The notes below the pieces were generated by a model. The model was not told the origin of the DNA. It did not search any database and saw only the letters and a list, made by a program, of their open reading frames with translations. Shown here piece by piece: positions 33,925-42,667 of a stretch of 64,000 nucleotides of DNA. The translations under genes and the position numbers were made by a program. Numbering within the stretch: the first letter of the stretch is position 1; each line of letters starts with the position of its first letter. This DNA comes from Microbacterium aurugineum (GTDB lineage: Bacteria > Actinomycetota > Actinomycetes > Actinomycetales > Microbacteriaceae): assembly GCF_023101205.1 (NCBI RefSeq), contig NZ_CP078078.1:558001-622000 (forward strand). Direction: 5' to 3'.

Positions 33925-34725
33925 TCAGAGCGCGATGTCACCGGCCGTGTCGAGAGGTCGCCATCCGGTCTCCCGTGCTCCCGGCTCCACGAGCACGTCG
34001 GAGGCGAGCAGTGGCCCGAGGTCGAGCCCGGTCAGGGTGGCGATGTCGGAGATGGGCACTTGGAACGTGCGGAACGCCGCCAATGGTGGGACGACGAGTG
34101 TCGTCTCACGGGTGTCGACCAGCGCGGACTGATCGAGCACGAAGCCGGCCGCAGCGAGCTCGTCTCCGCTGCGCCATGCGGCGATCTTCCAGAAGCGGCG
34201 CGGGATCCGGACACCCCGGTAGGGCGGGTCATCGTCGGCGAGGATCGGTGCGGTGAAGACCGACACGCGCTGGTCTGTGGTCTCGGCGTAGGCGAGCACG
34301 TGATCCTCGAGGCCGAGCCAGAGCTCCTTGGACTGGTTGAACGCCGCCGCCTGGGGTGCGGCGTTGGGATAGAAGAAGGTCGCCTCCGCCGCCGACCTCG
34401 CCTCGGAGAGCTCGCCCCAGCCCGGGTCGCGCCGCCGCACCAAGTGGCCGCGATCGAGATCGTTGCGCGCGTAGACCGCCGGCCCCGTCTGCTCATTGGC
34501 GGGGATGCGGGGATCGAGCCGCCACTCGCCCGTGCGGGGGAGTTCCCGGAGCCGGGCACCGTCGATGTTGACCGCCGTCACTGCAGCCAGTCTGCGTGCG
34601 GGGTCGAGCAGCACGGTGAAGCGCGGGTAGGGAAGTTCACGGCTCGGTTGCGCGGGGCGCGGAAGTGGCAGTGGCGTGCCGAGGAAGTCCGGGTCGTAGC
34701 CGTCAGTCATGCTCCTATCGTGCAC
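33925..34725 (-). CDS. DNA/RNA non-specific endonuclease
   Basis: 266 residues. The DRGH-type active site is visible as NDLDRGHLVRRRDPGWG near residues 87-103, with the metal-binding Asn in FFYPNAAPQAAAFNQSKEL; this is the beta-beta-alpha-metal nuclease family. No signal peptide is seen, which is unusual for an active nuclease and raises the question of export or inhibition. The GTG at 34725 with GGAGG is taken as the start; an ATG five codons on is possible. Confidence 0.85.
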   Translation of the reverse strand: MHDRSMTDGYDPDFLGTPLPLPRPAQPSRELPYPRFTVLLDPARRLAAVTAVNIDGARLRELPRTGEWRLDPRIPANEQTGPAVYARNDLDRGHLVRRRDPGWGELSEARSAAEATFFYPNAAPQAAAFNQSKELWLGLEDHVLAYAETTDQRVSVFTAPILADDDPPYRGVRIPRRFWKIAAWRSGDELAAAGFVLDQSALVDTRETTLVVPPLAAFRTFQVPISDIATLTGLDLGPLLASDVLVEPGARETGWRPLDTAGDIAL

Positions 34726-34742
34726 GGGGCCTCCGACGAGGG

Positions 34743-35483
34743 CTATCCGGATCGAAGGGCACTACCTCTTTCGTCACCGGGCTCGACGATCACGTCGAGC
34801 GCAACTCCCTCGCAGCCGACGCGCGGAAGAGCGGCGAGACCGCTGCCGCGCACGGAGTCTCCCGTGGCCCATCGAGGATCGGTCGATACCACGACCCGAC
34901 CGACGCCGTTCGTCAAGGTCACCTCGCATCCGAGTGCGGCGAAACGCGGAGTGAGGTCCTGTTCGACGGCCGACACCAGCAGGTCGAGTCCGGCGACTCC
35001 GATGCGCGCACCGTCCACCTCGGCGGGGACCGCGATCGTGATCGTGTATTCGTCGCTGCACAGGTAGTCGACGTAGGGGCCTGCGACGTGCGGCTCTCCG
35101 GTGGCCATCGGCACCCGGAACCACTCCAGCGCGCTGTAGTCGATGTTCTCCTTGTTCAGTGACTGGGAGGCGAGAACGAGCTGTCTCCGATCCTCGCCCT
35201 GCCACCAGGCGAGGTGACTGTGCGCGTCGGTGAGGAGGTCGATCGCCGCGATGAATCCTGCTCCGTAGACGGGTCTCTCCTGCAAAGCAAGAGTCGTCAG
35301 GGCGTGGGGTTCCACGAGCGTGTCGATCTTCGAACGGGTGAGCGCGCCGGTCGCTCTCGCCTCGGAGACCTGGGCGGCGAACGGGTCCACCCAGTCGAGG
35401 AGCGTGCGCACGGGCGCCGTGAAGTAGTCCTCCACGATCGCCGCTGCGGCCTGGATGGCGGTGTCGGTTGCTGTGTTCATCAT
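34743..35483 (-). CDS. Cytosolic Cache-domain protein
   Basis: 246 residues with no signal peptide or membrane segment. The pattern (IVEDYFTAPVRTLLDWVDPF, FIAAIDLLTDAHSHLAWW, WFRVPMATGEPHVAGPYVDY, VAGLDLLVSAVEQ) matches a Cache ligand-binding domain normally found outside the membrane. AGGAGGA lies five bases before the start. It follows the GntR gene on the same strand (35 bases), so it is probably co-expressed, and it may sense the importer's substrate inside the cell; this is inference. Confidence 0.72.
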   Translation of the reverse strand: MMNTATDTAIQAAAAIVEDYFTAPVRTLLDWVDPFAAQVSEARATGALTRSKIDTLVEPHALTTLALQERPVYGAGFIAAIDLLTDAHSHLAWWQGEDRRQLVLASQSLNKENIDYSALEWFRVPMATGEPHVAGPYVDYLCSDEYTITIAVPAEVDGARIGVAGLDLLVSAVEQDLTPRFAALGCEVTLTNGVGRVVVSTDPRWATGDSVRGSGLAALPRVGCEGVALDVIVEPGDERGSALRSG

Positions 35484-35518
35484 CGCGTCCTCCTGTGCAC
35501 GTCGATGGGGGCTGTGTT

Positions 35519-36322
35519 CTAGCCGGTGGCGGCCTGGAGCCGGATCAGGGCATCGATGGTCTCCGCCGCCATGAGCTCGGTTCTCGCCCCGGCGGCATCG
35601 GGGTCTCCGGCCTCCACGGCGTCGATCACGGCGGCGAGGTGAGCGGCCTGCCGTCGGAGGTTCTCGGTCTCGTAGGCGACGAGGCGCAGAAAGGGGGAGA
35701 GCTCCGCCTGCAGCTTCATCTGCTCGCGGGTGAGTCGCGCCGACTGGCTCAACGCGACGATCTCGATCTGCACGTCGTCGAGGAGGCGGCGCTGTGCTTC
35801 GGGGTCGAGGTCTTCGATCCGCTCCAGCCGGCGACGCACCCGCTGTGTTTCGCTGGGATCGGCGCGCCTCGCCGCGAGTCGGACGCATGCTCCGGTGATG
35901 GCGGCGTAGTGGGCACCGAGGTCTCGCAGTGCCAGGCGCGACGTGCGGCGCACGGCCTCTCTGGCGAAGGTGAGCGGATCGGCGTGCGCGGCGACGAAGC
36001 TGCCTCCGTTGCGCCCGCGGCGGGTGACGACGAGGCCGCGGCCCCGGAGGGCGAGGAGCGCTTCACGTACCGTCACGGGGGCGACCCCGAGGCTCTTGCT
36101 CAGGTCTGCTTCCGATGGGAGTCTCTCACCGGCGCGGAGGTGCCCGCGCGTGATCGCATCGACCAGGCGACGCTCGACGAGTTCCGCCCTGCCTTCGTCG
36201 CCGATCGGCTGGAACAACGCCCCCTGGAGTCGATGCGGCTGCGCATGCTCCGTCTCTGTGTCGAGTCCGGGGGAGAGCTCCGCAGAGGCGTGCGTCGGGT
36301 GCGTCGTCGAGCTCGATCCCAT
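35519..36322 (-). CDS. GntR-family regulator with FCD domain
   Basis: 267 residues. The GntR winged helix spans about residues 45-105 (LVDAITRGHLRAGERLPSEA, then LGVAPVTVREALLALRGRGL), followed by an all-helical FCD/FadR-type ligand domain. It is divergent from the polyamine-type importer, with the shared promoter region between. It probably controls the importer and the Cache protein in response to the transported compound. Confidence 0.9.
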   Translation of the reverse strand: MGSSSTTHPTHASAELSPGLDTETEHAQPHRLQGALFQPIGDEGRAELVERRLVDAITRGHLRAGERLPSEADLSKSLGVAPVTVREALLALRGRGLVVTRRGRNGGSFVAAHADPLTFAREAVRRTSRLALRDLGAHYAAITGACVRLAARRADPSETQRVRRRLERIEDLDPEAQRRLLDDVQIEIVALSQSARLTREQMKLQAELSPFLRLVAYETENLRRQAAHLAAVIDAVEAGDPDAAGARTELMAAETIDALIRLQAATG

Positions 36323-36367
36323 CCTGCGATTCTCCCTTCCGTGATCACGATACCCAAGAAGTTCCTG

Positions 36368-36396
36368 TTGACATATTACCTATGGGTTTATATGTT
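36368..36396 (+). promoter_or_regulatory. Promoter of the polyamine-type importer operon
   Basis: TTGACA (36368-36373), exactly 17 bases, TATGTT (36391-36396), a near-consensus housekeeping promoter. The spacer contains ACC-N4-GGT (36378-36387), a form common in FadR/GntR operators, so the divergent GntR protein could block the promoter here. Confidence 0.72.
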
Positions 36397-36439
36397 TTGG
36401 TGAATCTTCCGAGTTCGACGACGATCTGAGGAGCGCGAG

Positions 36440-37507
36440 ATGATCGCCACGGCACCCGCAGCACCCACAACACCCGAGGGCACACGCCCGGACGGGACGG
36501 TGACTCTGAGCGGCGTCACCAAGTCCTTCGGCGAATTCACCGCCGTCCGCGACCTCGACCTCGAGGTCGCGTCGGGTGAGTTCCTGTCGATGCTGGGCCC
36601 CTCCGGCTCCGGCAAGACCACGGTGCTGCGCATGATCGCCGGCTTCGAAGACGTCACCGCGGGCAGCATCCTCCTTTCCGGAGTGGACGTCACGCGTACG
36701 CCACCGCATTCGCGCCCGGTGAACACGGTCTTCCAGGACTACGCGCTCTTCCCGCACCTGACCATCGCCGACAACGTCGGCTACGGGCTCCGCGTGCGCG
36801 GCGAAGGCAAGGCCGCCCGGGCCGCCCGGGTGCACACCTCCCTCGAGCAGGTGCGCCTCGACCATGTCGCCGACCGACTGCCCCACCAGCTCTCGGGCGG
36901 CCAGCGTCAACGCATCGCCCTGGCCCGAGCGCTGATCCTGCGCCCGCAGGTGCTGCTGCTCGACGAGCCGCTCGGCGCGCTCGACAAGCAGCTCCGCGAG
37001 CAGATGCAGATCGAGCTCAAGCAGATCCAGCGCGAAGTCGGAATCACCTTCATCTTCGTCACCCACGATCAGGAGGAGGCGCTCACGTTGAGCGACCGGG
37101 TCGCGGTGTTCAACGGCGGCCGGGTCGAACAGGTGGGTGCCCCTCGAGATGTCTACGAGCGACCGGAGACGGAGTTCGTCGCGCGCTTCCTCGGCCTCTC
37201 GAACCTCATCGGCGGGGAACTCGCCGAGGCCCTCACCGGTGACCGGCGGACGATGAGCGTGCGACCGGAGCGCATGCGGTTGACGGGCCGCGATGCGGCG
37301 CTCTCCCCGGGGGAGGTCTTCCTCGACGGCACGATCACCGAGATCGTCTACACCGGCCCGGCCACCCGCTACCTGATCGCGACCGACGCGGGGATGGACG
37401 TCACCGCCGAACGTCCCAATGCCCGGCACTCCGCCGCCGACGACCTCGCCCGCGGTCACCACGTCCGTGTCGTCTGGTCTCCCGACCAGGCGGCTCGGCT
37501 TCCCTGA
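36440..37507 (+). CDS. potA: Polyamine-type ABC transporter ATPase
   Basis: 355 residues: Walker A GPSGSGKTT, signature LSGGQRQRIALARAL, Walker B VLLLDEPLGALDKQ, followed by a C-terminal TOBE domain (ERMRLTGRDAALSPGEVFLD onward). First of four genes in the order ATPase, binding protein, permease, permease. The system type imports spermidine, putrescine or related cations; some relatives use other organic solutes. Confidence 0.92.
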   Translation: MIATAPAAPTTPEGTRPDGTVTLSGVTKSFGEFTAVRDLDLEVASGEFLSMLGPSGSGKTTVLRMIAGFEDVTAGSILLSGVDVTRTPPHSRPVNTVFQDYALFPHLTIADNVGYGLRVRGEGKAARAARVHTSLEQVRLDHVADRLPHQLSGGQRQRIALARALILRPQVLLLDEPLGALDKQLREQMQIELKQIQREVGITFIFVTHDQEEALTLSDRVAVFNGGRVEQVGAPRDVYERPETEFVARFLGLSNLIGGELAEALTGDRRTMSVRPERMRLTGRDAALSPGEVFLDGTITEIVYTGPATRYLIATDAGMDVTAERPNARHSAADDLARGHHVRVVWSPDQAARLP

Positions 37508-37567
37508 AGAACGCAACAACCGAACACCCGATGCACACCTGCAGCACTGATCACGAAGGAGCGATCC

Positions 37568-38749
37568 ATGCGTAAGAAGATCCTGGCCACCACGGCGATG
37601 GCAGCCGCCGCCGTCCTCGCCCTGTCCGGCTGTACCACCGGAGGTGAGGCCACCGAAGGCTCCGGCGAACTCCAGATCGACGTTCCCGACATCGCCATGC
37701 AGGATGCCCTCGGCGACTACGAGGGAGAGGTGAACATCGTCGCCTGGAGTGGATTCGTCGAGCCGGCGTGGAGCGACGCCTTCACGAGCGAGACCGGGTG
37801 CGTGGTGAACCGTCGTGTCGCCGGTACCAGCGACGAGATGGTCCAGCTCATGCGCACCGGCGACTACGACCTGGTCTCCGCTTCGGGGGATGCGAGCCTG
37901 CGTCTGATCGCCGGCGGCGACGTGCAGCCACTCAACCTGGAGCTCATCCCGAACTTCGGCGACGACATCGTCGAGGGCATGAAGGGCCAGATCTACGACA
38001 CGATCAATGGCAAGTCGTACGGCATCCCGATCGGTCGAGGTGCGAACATCCTGCAGTACAACAGCGAGATCGTCACCGAGGAGCCCACCAGCTGGGACGT
38101 CGCCTGGGAGAAGGACAGCCCGTATGCGGGCAAGGTCATCGCCTACGATGCTCCGATCTACATCGCCGACGCCGCGGTGTACCTGATGGCGCACGAGCCC
38201 GACCTCGGCATCACGAACCCGTACGCGCTCGACGAGGAGCAACTGGAGGCGGCGATCGACCTGCTCAAGCGGCAGAACGAGATCGTCTCCGAGTACTGGT
38301 CCGACCCCGCGGCACAGATCACGTCCTTCGCGGGCGGGACCACCGTGCTCGGCACATCGTGGGAGGTGCTGCGCAAGCTCACGGAGGATGACAGGTTCCA
38401 GAGCGTGCTGCCCGAAGAGGGCTCGACCGGCTGGTCGGACGCCTGGATGCTGGCCACAGAATCGAAGAACCCGAACTGCGCGTACGCATGGATGGACTAC
38501 TCGTCTTCCCCGGAGGTGAACGGCGCGATCGCGATGAACTTCGGCATGGCGCCGGCCAACGCCGCCTTCTGCGACACCAGCGAGGAGGCGAAGGCGCACT
38601 GCGAGTACTTCAACGCGACGGACGAGGAGTACTTCAAGAACGTCTGGTTCTGGACGACGCCGATCGAACAGTGCATCGACGGCCGCACCGACGTCACCTG
38701 CACCAACTTCCAGCAGTGGACGGACGCCTGGCTCTCGGTCAAGGGCTGA
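37568..38749 (+). CDS. potD: Polyamine-type substrate-binding lipoprotein
   Basis: 393 residues. The signal peptide ends in lipobox LSGC, with Cys22 lipidated. The mature domain is a class D binding protein like PotD/PotF (NIVAWSGFVEPAWSDAFTSE, YDLVSASGDASLRLIAGGD, GIPIGRGANILQYNSE). The abundance of Asp, Glu and Trp in the presumed pocket suits a cationic ligand. A hairpin follows the stop, which may leave more binding-protein mRNA than permease mRNA. Confidence 0.88.
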   Translation: MRKKILATTAMAAAAVLALSGCTTGGEATEGSGELQIDVPDIAMQDALGDYEGEVNIVAWSGFVEPAWSDAFTSETGCVVNRRVAGTSDEMVQLMRTGDYDLVSASGDASLRLIAGGDVQPLNLELIPNFGDDIVEGMKGQIYDTINGKSYGIPIGRGANILQYNSEIVTEEPTSWDVAWEKDSPYAGKVIAYDAPIYIADAAVYLMAHEPDLGITNPYALDEEQLEAAIDLLKRQNEIVSEYWSDPAAQITSFAGGTTVLGTSWEVLRKLTEDDRFQSVLPEEGSTGWSDAWMLATESKNPNCAYAWMDYSSSPEVNGAIAMNFGMAPANAAFCDTSEEAKAHCEYFNATDEEYFKNVWFWTTPIEQCIDGRTDVTCTNFQQWTDAWLSVKG

Positions 38750-38757
38750 GCCGCCTC

Positions 38758-38787
38758 GAGGGGGTGGGTCGGCAGGCCCATCCCCTC
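38758..38787 (+). terminator. Intra-operon hairpin after the binding-protein gene
   Basis: An 11-base stem (GAGGGGGTGGG at 38758-38768, CCCATCCCCTC at 38777-38787, one non-Watson-Crick pair) with an eight-base loop, nine bases after the stop and 38 bases before the permease start. Probably a partial terminator or 3' mRNA stabiliser. Confidence 0.6.
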
Positions 38788-38825
38788 ATCCGCCCGCATC
38801 TTCCGCAACCACGAACGGGATCGAC

Positions 38826-39653
38826 ATGAAGCGCCGCCTCCGGATCGCCGGGCTCCTGGCCCTCCCGATGACCTGGCTCATCGGGATCTACATCTTCTCG
38901 CTGGTCATGCTCCTGGTGACCGCGTTCTGGATCACCGACCCCTTCACCTCGAAGGTGAAGCCGGGGTTCACGCTGCGCAACTTCGAGCAGCTCCTCGTCA
39001 ATCCCGCCTACCTGTCGACATCGATGCGGACGCTGGGCATCGCGCTCGCGGTGACGGTGCTCGCCATCCTCATCTCGGTGCCTCTCGGCATCTTCATGGC
39101 CAAGATCGCGTCGCCGTGGCTGCGGGCGCTCCTGGCCGTGTCGATCACCCTGCCGCTGTGGGCCGGGTACCTGGTGAAGGTGCTCGCGATGCGCATCACC
39201 TTCACCGAGCAGGGGTTCGCGAATTGGTTGCTGGCACCGTTCGGGATGTCCGGTCCGGGGTTCAGCGTGCTCACCGTCGTGCTCACCCTGACCTACCTGT
39301 GGCTGCCGTACATGGCGGTCCCGGTGTACACCGCGATCCGCCAGGTGCCGCCCAACCTCTTCGATGCGTCCGCCGACCTCGGTGCCGGATCATGGCGAAC
39401 GATCGCATCGGTGGTCCTGCCGATCATCAAGCCGGCCCTCATCGCCGGCTCCGTCTTCACGTTCTCCCTGAGCCTCGGCGACTATCTGGTCGCCCGCTTC
39501 GTCGGCGGGGACACGCAGATGATCGGCAGCGTGATCGCGTCGAACATCAACCTGAACCCGCCGCTGGCGGCCGCGTACTCGCTGGTCCCCATCGCGTTCG
39601 TCGTCATCTATCTGGTGAGCGTGCAGCGCACCGGTGCTCTCGAAAGGATGTGA
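38826..39653 (+). CDS. potB: Polyamine-type ABC transporter permease, first subunit
   Basis: 275 residues with six predicted helices. The ATPase-coupling loop is visible as DASADLGAGSWRTIASVVLP (EAA motif) in the second half. The C-terminal QRTGALERM follows the last helix. It lies five bases ahead of the second permease gene. Confidence 0.9.
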   Translation: MKRRLRIAGLLALPMTWLIGIYIFSLVMLLVTAFWITDPFTSKVKPGFTLRNFEQLLVNPAYLSTSMRTLGIALAVTVLAILISVPLGIFMAKIASPWLRALLAVSITLPLWAGYLVKVLAMRITFTEQGFANWLLAPFGMSGPGFSVLTVVLTLTYLWLPYMAVPVYTAIRQVPPNLFDASADLGAGSWRTIASVVLPIIKPALIAGSVFTFSLSLGDYLVARFVGGDTQMIGSVIASNINLNPPLAAAYSLVPIAFVVIYLVSVQRTGALERM

Positions 39654-39658
39654 GTCGC

Positions 39659-40471
39659 ATGCTGAGACTGTCCCGCACCTCGAAGGTCGTGCTCGGCGTC
39701 ATCGTCGCGGTCGTCCTCGCCTTCATGTACATCCCGCTCGCGCTCGTGGTGCTCAACTCGTTCAACGCCGCGCGCATCGTGAGCTGGCCCGTGAGCGGGT
39801 TCTCGCTCGAGTGGTGGGGCAAGGCGTTCACCAGCGAACCGGTGCGCGCGGCGCTCCTGAACTCCGTGCTGGTCGCTTCCGGCGCAACCGTGATCGCCGT
39901 GATCCTCGGCACGCTCGTGGCCTTCGCCCTCCAGAGGTATTCGTTCTTCGGACAGCGCGCCGTGAACCTCCTGGTGGTGCTGCCGATCGCGTTGCCGGGC
40001 ATCGTCACCGGCGTCGCCCTCAACAACACGTACAACCAGATCCTCGAGCCGATCGGCATCCAGGTCGGCTTCTACGGCATGATCATCGCGCACGGCACCT
40101 TCTGCATCGTCATGGTGTTCAACAACGTGCTCGCCCGGCTGCGACGAATGAACCCCGGCATCGAAGAGGCCTCGAAGGACCTCGGTGCGAGCCCGTGGCA
40201 GACCTTCCTGCTGGTGACCCTCCCGCAGTTCCGCAGTGCGCTGATCGCCGGAGCGATCCTCGCCTTCGCGCTCAGCTTCGACGAGGTGTACGTCACGATC
40301 TTCACGGCTCCGCCGGGCGTCGACACCCTGCCGCTGTGGATCATGAACCAGATGGCGAGACCCAACGAGGCCAACGTCGTCAACGTCGTCGCGACGGTCG
40401 TCATCGTCGCGTCCTTCATCCCGGTGTGGATCTCACAGCGGCTGGGGAAGGAGGTCGACGAGCGCGACTGA
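39659..40471 (+). CDS. potC: Polyamine-type ABC transporter permease, second subunit
   Basis: 270 residues, six helices, with the EAA loop EEASKDLGASPWQTFLLVTL. The ATG at 39659 is the only start that gives the normal N-terminal helix (VVLGVIVAVVLAFMYIPLAL). Last gene of the importer. Its stop codon lies in an 18-base perfect palindrome shared with the stop of the convergent CDGSH gene. Confidence 0.9.
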   Translation: MLRLSRTSKVVLGVIVAVVLAFMYIPLALVVLNSFNAARIVSWPVSGFSLEWWGKAFTSEPVRAALLNSVLVASGATVIAVILGTLVAFALQRYSFFGQRAVNLLVVLPIALPGIVTGVALNNTYNQILEPIGIQVGFYGMIIAHGTFCIVMVFNNVLARLRRMNPGIEEASKDLGASPWQTFLLVTLPQFRSALIAGAILAFALSFDEVYVTIFTAPPGVDTLPLWIMNQMARPNEANVVNVVATVVIVASFIPVWISQRLGKEVDERD

Positions 40472-40482
40472 CCGGTCAGTCG
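40465..40482. terminator. 18-bp perfect palindrome spanning two convergent stop codons
   Basis: CGACTGACCGGTCAGTCG. The TGA of potC (40469-40471) and the TGA of the CDGSH gene (complement of 40476-40478) are both inside it. A short hairpin or dyad here could serve as a minimal bidirectional terminator, or the symmetry may be partly a by-product of two similar gene ends. Confidence 0.55.
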
Positions 40483-40682
40483 TCGGTGCGGAAGCCGGCC
40501 GCCTTGTGCGTGCCGTCGCAGAAGGGCTTGAGGGCGGAGAGGCCGCAGCGGCAGAGGGCGACCGTCCGGCGGTGCGGCGCGATCGGATCCCCCTCGACGG
40601 TCAGCACCTCGATGTAGCCCCGTACCAGCAGCGGGCCGTCGGGGTACGGCGTGATCGTCACAGGCTCCCGTGCGGCGCTCAT
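40476..40682 (-). CDS. CDGSH iron-sulfur protein
   Basis: 68 residues. Cys44, Cys46, Cys55 and His59 (CRCGLSALKPFCDGTH) form the three-Cys one-His site that binds a redox-active, labile [2Fe-2S] cluster. Starts with an ATG that overlaps the stop of the diiron-type enzyme gene upstream, so the two are translationally coupled. It may supply electrons or iron to that enzyme; this is inference. Confidence 0.92.
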   Translation of the reverse strand: MSAAREPVTITPYPDGPLLVRGYIEVLTVEGDPIAPHRRTVALCRCGLSALKPFCDGTHKAAGFRTDD

Positions 40683-41719
40683 ACGCCCGCCCGCTGCCGG
40701 AGCGCGGAGGCCCCCGCCGTCCACGCCTCCAGAGTGGCGGTGCCACCCCAACCGTCCACCGTCAGGCAGGCGGCGGCCCCGAACATGATGTCGGGGAGTA
40801 ACTCCGGATGGTCTTCGGCGAGGCTTCCCGCCAGATCACGGGCGGCGATCTGCTCGTGCACCGCATCCGCTTCCACATGCTCGTCGAAGTACGCCGTCAC
40901 CGCGTCGTCGAAACCCAGACGACGCAAGCCGTCGGCGTACAGGCGGCAGGGGATGGAGGACGTCATCTCGTAGGCCGCCAGGTGTCCGACGATCGCGCCC
41001 ACCAGGCGGCGGTTGAGGCCGAACAGCGACATCATGTTCAGCGAGGCGAGGGTGAGCGCGGGCAGATCGTCGATGTACGCGCCATAGGTCGCGTCGAGAC
41101 CCGCGGCCGTCATCGCACGAGCGAAGAGAACGGCGTGCACACGCTGGGGACGCCCGCCTCCGTACTCGTCGGACTGGATCTCGACCAGCGCAGCCTTGGC
41201 GCGACCGTCCAGCCGCGGGATCGCCCACGAGTGCGGGTCGGCCTCGCGCAGCGTGTAGGCCGAACGTTGGATGAGCATCTCCCGCGCCTGCTCCTCGGTC
41301 GCCTTCTTCACGAAGTAGCGTGAGAGGCTCGGCCCGGTGTCGGCCTCGGCGAGGGCGAAGAGGGCGCGGCCGACGGCATCCACGGTCGGGTCCGGCAGGT
41401 CGGGCGTCGGAATGCGCGCGCGCAGTGACCTCTCGAACGCCGCCTCGAGGGCCTGTCTGGTCTGCAGGAGCGCGGGGTCCCACTCGAGCTCGGCGTCCAG
41501 CTGCGGCAGCGATCCGTAGGCGGAGGCGTAGAGGACGAACAGCGCGAGCTGGATGTCGTCGTCGCGCACGACGTCGGTGCTCGCTGCCATGGCGTCGGCG
41601 GCGAGTGCGGTGTGGTCGGACGCGGTGCCCTCCGTGAGATGTGCGATGACTGCGCGGCTCAGCGGGCCTCGATCGCGGAAGGTGAGGGCAGTGGGGGCGA
41701 CGAGGGTGGATGCGGTCAT
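40679..41719 (-). CDS. Haem-oxygenase-like diiron oxidase / iron-containing redox enzyme family protein
   Basis: 346 residues, helical. EIQSDEYGGG at residues 180-189, the following RVHAVLF His, HLAAYEMTSS and YFDEHVEADAVHE resemble the metal ligands of haem-oxygenase-fold diiron enzymes (PF14518-like). These carry out oxidative reactions on varied substrates; which one here is unknown. GGAG eight bases before the ATG supports the start. Coupled to a CDGSH protein by a four-base overlap. Confidence 0.8.
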   Translation of the reverse strand: MTASTLVAPTALTFRDRGPLSRAVIAHLTEGTASDHTALAADAMAASTDVVRDDDIQLALFVLYASAYGSLPQLDAELEWDPALLQTRQALEAAFERSLRARIPTPDLPDPTVDAVGRALFALAEADTGPSLSRYFVKKATEEQAREMLIQRSAYTLREADPHSWAIPRLDGRAKAALVEIQSDEYGGGRPQRVHAVLFARAMTAAGLDATYGAYIDDLPALTLASLNMMSLFGLNRRLVGAIVGHLAAYEMTSSIPCRLYADGLRRLGFDDAVTAYFDEHVEADAVHEQIAARDLAGSLAEDHPELLPDIMFGAAACLTVDGWGGTATLEAWTAGASALRQRAGV

Positions 41720-41809
41720 AGGTCGGGCTCCTGACGATGGGGACAGGAGCATCCTGTGCGCAAACCTGTGACAGGTACAGGGACTTGACGCGGAGGCTCC
41801 GACGCCTCT

Positions 41810-42667
41810 CTAAGGGCAGGTCTCGAACGCGTACCCGTCGTCACCGGGCGTGACGAGATCACGGTCGCGGAGGACCATCGAGGAGGGCGCGTCGCCGTCT
41901 GCGCACATCTCGATGAACGGGCGGGGGAGTTCATCCGTGTACTCGATGTCGATGACGTGCTCTCCGTAGACCGCGGTGTACACGCCGCACTCCCGGTACA
42001 CCGCGCATTCCTCGGTGACCGCGAAGTCGAAGCCCGCTTGCTCGTGCAGTGTGGATGCGTCTTCCGCGGCGTTCTTCTGTCCGGCAGCAAGCCCCGCCGC
42101 GTGGGCGGCCTCGACGTAGAGGGTCGCCAGCGCGAGGTTGTCCTCGAGCGAGAGCGCGCCGTCCGACCGCGAGTACGAGTCGAGGTTGTCGAACTCCACG
42201 GCATCGAAACCCGACTCGGCGCAGCCCTCGATCCACGCGGTCACGGTGTCGGCGATCCGCTCGCGGCGCTCGGCGCTCGCCGTGTCGAGCAGGGCCTCAT
42301 CCGGCCAATCCGGATCGAACACGACCTCGCCGTCGTGCCGCAGCAGGAGATCGTCGGGCCAGGAACCGAGCTCAGCCGGTTGGGTCTGGAAACCGTTGAC
42401 GTAGCAGATCGAGTAGACGCCCGGTGCGGGATCGGCACCACGGTCGCGCCCCACGATGCCGACTTCCGACGCGGGATCATAGGCACCACCGAGCTGATAA
42501 TCCGGAACGGCACCGGCCGGCGGGAGCGCAGGGGCGCGCTCGGACTGGGGCGTCGCCGGAGCAGCTGCACACCCTCCGAGCGTGAGCACCAGTGCCACGA
42601 GGGCGGAGAGCGGCGCGCCCCGGCGCGTCCGACCGTCGGGTCTGCGCGGGCCCCTCGACGAGGTCAA
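41810..42667 (-). CDS. GH114-type (endo-alpha-1,4-galactosaminidase-like) lipoprotein
   Basis: 285 residues. The signal peptide ends in lipobox LGGC; the mature part has the GH114/TIM-barrel pattern: GVYSICYVNGFQTQPAELGSW, AIEGC-like helix, GFDAVEFDNLDSYS with the acid pair, then AGLAAGQKNAAEDAS. A TTG start (42667) overlapping the MFS stop (TTGA) is the only one that includes the whole signal peptide. Likely cleaves galactosaminoglycan-type polymers outside the cell. Confidence 0.8.
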   Translation of the reverse strand: MTSSRGPRRPDGRTRRGAPLSALVALVLTLGGCAAAPATPQSERAPALPPAGAVPDYQLGGAYDPASEVGIVGRDRGADPAPGVYSICYVNGFQTQPAELGSWPDDLLLRHDGEVVFDPDWPDEALLDTASAERRERIADTVTAWIEGCAESGFDAVEFDNLDSYSRSDGALSLEDNLALATLYVEAAHAAGLAAGQKNAAEDASTLHEQAGFDFAVTEECAVYRECGVYTAVYGEHVIDIEYTDELPRPFIEMCADGDAPSSMVLRDRDLVTPGDDGYAFETCP

